Shown here piece by piece: positions 13,116 to 14,965 of a DNA stretch of 14,965 nt (position 1 is its first letter; every line of letters begins with the position of its first letter). The stretch comes from Gonium pectorale. Taxonomy: Eukaryota > Chlorophyta > Chlorophyceae > Chlamydomonadales > Volvocaceae. The translations under genes were made by a program, and so were the position numbers. The notes under the pieces are model-generated. The model saw nothing but the letters and a program-made list of their open reading frames with translations, searched no databases and was not told the DNA's origin. The stretch lies in NCBI GenBank assembly GCA_001584585.1, contig LSYV01000023.1:366042-381006 (forward strand), in the 5' to 3' direction.

Positions 13116-14390
13116 ATGGGTGCCCTAGCTTGGCTCGCAAGCGACCTGCTTGTCCAGTGAGTCGCACGACTACCAAGCCTGCTAGCTCTAATGGCTGCTG
13201 ACTGACCGGGACTCTGCTGGCAGGTCGTACATGGCGGCCATGCAGAAGTACAAGGAGCATCACCCCCTGCGTGGGGAGGCTGATAGCGAGTAAGCTGGTT
13301 TTTGCGGGCCAGAGGGGCGCCCGCGGGGGTCACAGTCTCTATCAAGTGCAGTGATGGGACACGCCGGGTACAGTATGGCAATACGGCAAGACCACTCCTG
13401 GCACAGTGCTCCTGACCGCCCCTGCCTCCCGCGCTGCCGCGACGTCACAGGACCTTACCGCCGAGCACGTCCTGTGAGCAGAGCACGACAGATGCGGGCA
13501 TTGATAGCAGTGCAGAGCGCGCTGCTCCGACGGCGGAGTACTCGCAGCCGCTTGCACCTGGGGGCGAGCGTAACCCCATGAGCGGGGCTGCACCCTGCAG
13601 CCCAGCAGCCGCGACTGACGTACCACCATCGTCGCAGCCACCGGTAGCGCCGTCCCCGCCGCCTCCCTCTCGACAGCACAGCTCCGCAGAGCAATCTGTT
13701 CAACCTGCGCGTGCAACGGCGGCCCCAGCCCACAGGCCGTCGCCCAGCGGCCAGCACGCGGTCATGGCCTCCACTCCGGTGGAGGCGCTGGCATCCACCC
13801 CAGGCCCCACAGCTGCCGTTGCACTGGCGGCCGGCCGAGTAGCAACACCGGGGCGCTCGGCTCAAGCGCTGGGCGCCAGTGAGGCCGGCCGAAAGGCGGC
13901 CCGGAGTGGCGCAGCCGCAGCGCCGGCCCTCGCCGCGATGGCCTCGCAGCCCGTGGGACACATGCTTGGACGGCAGAGCCCGCCGGGCTCGGCGAATACC
14001 GCCAGGCTCTCGGCGGTACCATCAAAGGTGCCGCTGCCGACGCCGCCATCACCGCAGCACCAGCAGCAGCTGCCGGAGGGCTGCACAGGGAGCCGCGCAC
14101 GGCGGCGGCCGCCGCCCCCGCCGCCCTTCCCACCGCCCCCACCCCCTGCCCTGCCGCATGCCCTGCTGGAGCTGGCCGCTGGCTGCAGGTTTCCGGCCTC
14201 GGCTGCGTCGGTCTGTCCGCCATCGCCGCGTGCGTGGCCGAGCTCGGGCGGCTGGCAGCAGTGGCCTGCGTCGGAGGCGTGGGGCGGTTGGGGACACTGG
14301 CACTGTCCGCAAGCGCAGTACTGGGGGAACAGCAGCGGGCCCTCCGGCGGGGGACTCGGGTACGGATGGCTGCACGCAGGATGGCAGTAG
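13116..14390 (+). CDS. Unrecognised 348-residue Ala/Pro-rich protein with Trp-rich tail (spliced model)
   Basis: I do not recognise this protein. The model has exons 13116-13156, 13224-13289 and 13451-14390 (TAG). Introns of 67 and 161 bases have strong borders (GTGAGT..GGCAG, GTAAGC..CACAG) and keep one frame. An in-frame TAA at 13068-13070 makes 13116 the first ATG, although an upstream exon is possible. The start, MGALAWLASDLLVQ, is hydrophobic or amphipathic and is followed by a charged segment, SYMAAMQKYKEHHPLRGEAD. Then come about 220 residues rich in Ala, Ser and Pro, a polyproline stretch flanked by Arg (about 255-268), a short LLELAAGCRF segment, and a last 51 residues with nine Trp plus many Gly. 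No signal peptide or catalytic motif is clear. Polyproline suggests a protein-binding or disordered scaffold role, but that is inference. The long third frame could partly be a GC-rich artefact; the splice-site agreement is the main support. Confidence 0.5.
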
Positions 14391-14965
14391 AGCCGGCGAA
14401 CGGCGTTGCGCCAGGCCCCGCGCTAGACTGGTCGCCAGGCATTGCACAATCCCAATGACATTTGGCAGTAACTGAGAATGGCGGTAACTGTTGTGCATTG
14501 AGGCTTCCTCATCATCATACGGGAGTGCGTTGAGCAGGGCATACGTGTGGCGCGTACGATCGTTGAGGTGAGGTAAAAGATGGTTTGCGGCCAGCGCGCA
14601 GATCCCATGGCATCAAGGCGCTCGACCATGTTGTTGAGCTGCATAGAAAGGTCTTCCTGCCTGGGTCATTCTGTGCGGTACACATCATCAGGACGTACGC
14701 TCGTATCGCCTCATGATACGACATGGTGCCAGCGTGTTCTGGTTTCCTTTGCTGTGGACAGACCTGTGGAAAGATCACGGGAAGGACTAACCAGGAAAGG
14801 TGAAATATGCGAGGGACAAACGGCTATCGTGTTCAGAAGACCACCGAAGCTTTGCCCACAGGCCCAGCGCATGTTATGAGAGGCCCTGGGTGCATGAAAG
14901 CGGCAGACCCAGAGCCCCGATGTTCGCGCCTGCTTATCGAGTACTGGCTGGCGGGCGAGCGCGCG
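14391..14965. other. Downstream flank of the Pro-rich gene
   Basis: No intact gene is visible to the right edge. I found no plus-strand TGTAA here, so the 3' end of the upstream gene is not defined within the window. The minus strand carries the gag-like remnant described separately; the last 250 bases hold nothing I recognise. Confidence 0.4.
14400..14668 (-). mobile_element. Possible degenerate Ty1/copia-type gag remnant
   Basis: Two minus-strand frames, read one after the other, resemble the central part of a copia-type Gag polyprotein. The first (about 14665-14580) reads DLSMQLNNMVERLDAMGS, like the usual ...L..MV.RL.A.G segment. A shift of frame near 14580 then continues as LLPHLNDRTRHTYALLNALP, the position where copia Gag typically has the LLNGLP motif. 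A TGA lies just upstream of the first block, so it cannot be functional as it stands. No LTR, zinc knuckle, protease or integrase is visible. The resemblance is by eye and short; a decayed host gene or chance remains possible. Confidence 0.3.

Noticed and set aside
13455..14498. Long minus-strand frames opposite the Pro-rich gene
   Set aside because: They are Arg/Gly/Ala-rich shadows of a GC-biased coding exon. The plus-strand model is preferred because it joins upstream exons through strong splice sites.

Overview
The window looks like nuclear DNA from a volvocine (Chlamydomonas/Gonium/Volvox-type) green alga. The reasons are high GC content, intron-rich genes with GT..AG borders, the green-algal TGTAA polyadenylation signal behind several genes, an algal-looking chloroplast transit peptide, and proteins of eukaryotic cytosolic type (uL22/RPL17, SRP54). 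Most long open frames are GC-driven shadows. All exon models below were rebuilt by hand from conserved protein blocks joined across phase-compatible splice sites.

Layout: (1) 265-1646, +, the last two exons of the cytosolic ribosomal protein L17 gene, cut by the left edge, with an 1.1 kb intron. (2) 2658 to about 3853, -, a bacterial-type translation initiation factor IF3 C-terminal domain in three exons, tail-to-tail with RPL17; its N-terminal domain could not be found. (3) About 3.85-6.38 kb, no convincing gene. (4) 6380-9118, -, a complete four-exon gene for cytosolic SRP54, 506 residues. (5) 9119-9429, a short divergent promoter region. (6) 9430-12261, +, a complete five-exon gene for a plastid-targeted DUF3054 membrane protein, 296 residues. 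(7) 13116-14390, +, a three-exon model for an unrecognised 348-residue Ala/Pro-rich protein with a Trp-rich tail. (8) 14.4-14.97 kb, mostly non-coding, with a frameshifted stretch on the minus strand that resembles a Ty1/copia-type gag remnant.

The genes do not form a pathway. RPL17, SRP54 and the IF3 homologue all serve translation or co-translational targeting, but in different compartments, and this is ordinary housekeeping synteny. I see no new multi-gene system. The items most worth checking are the possible intron-retention switch in the last gene (donor overlapping a stop codon), the IF3 homologue without a visible N-domain, and the degraded gag-like stretch.
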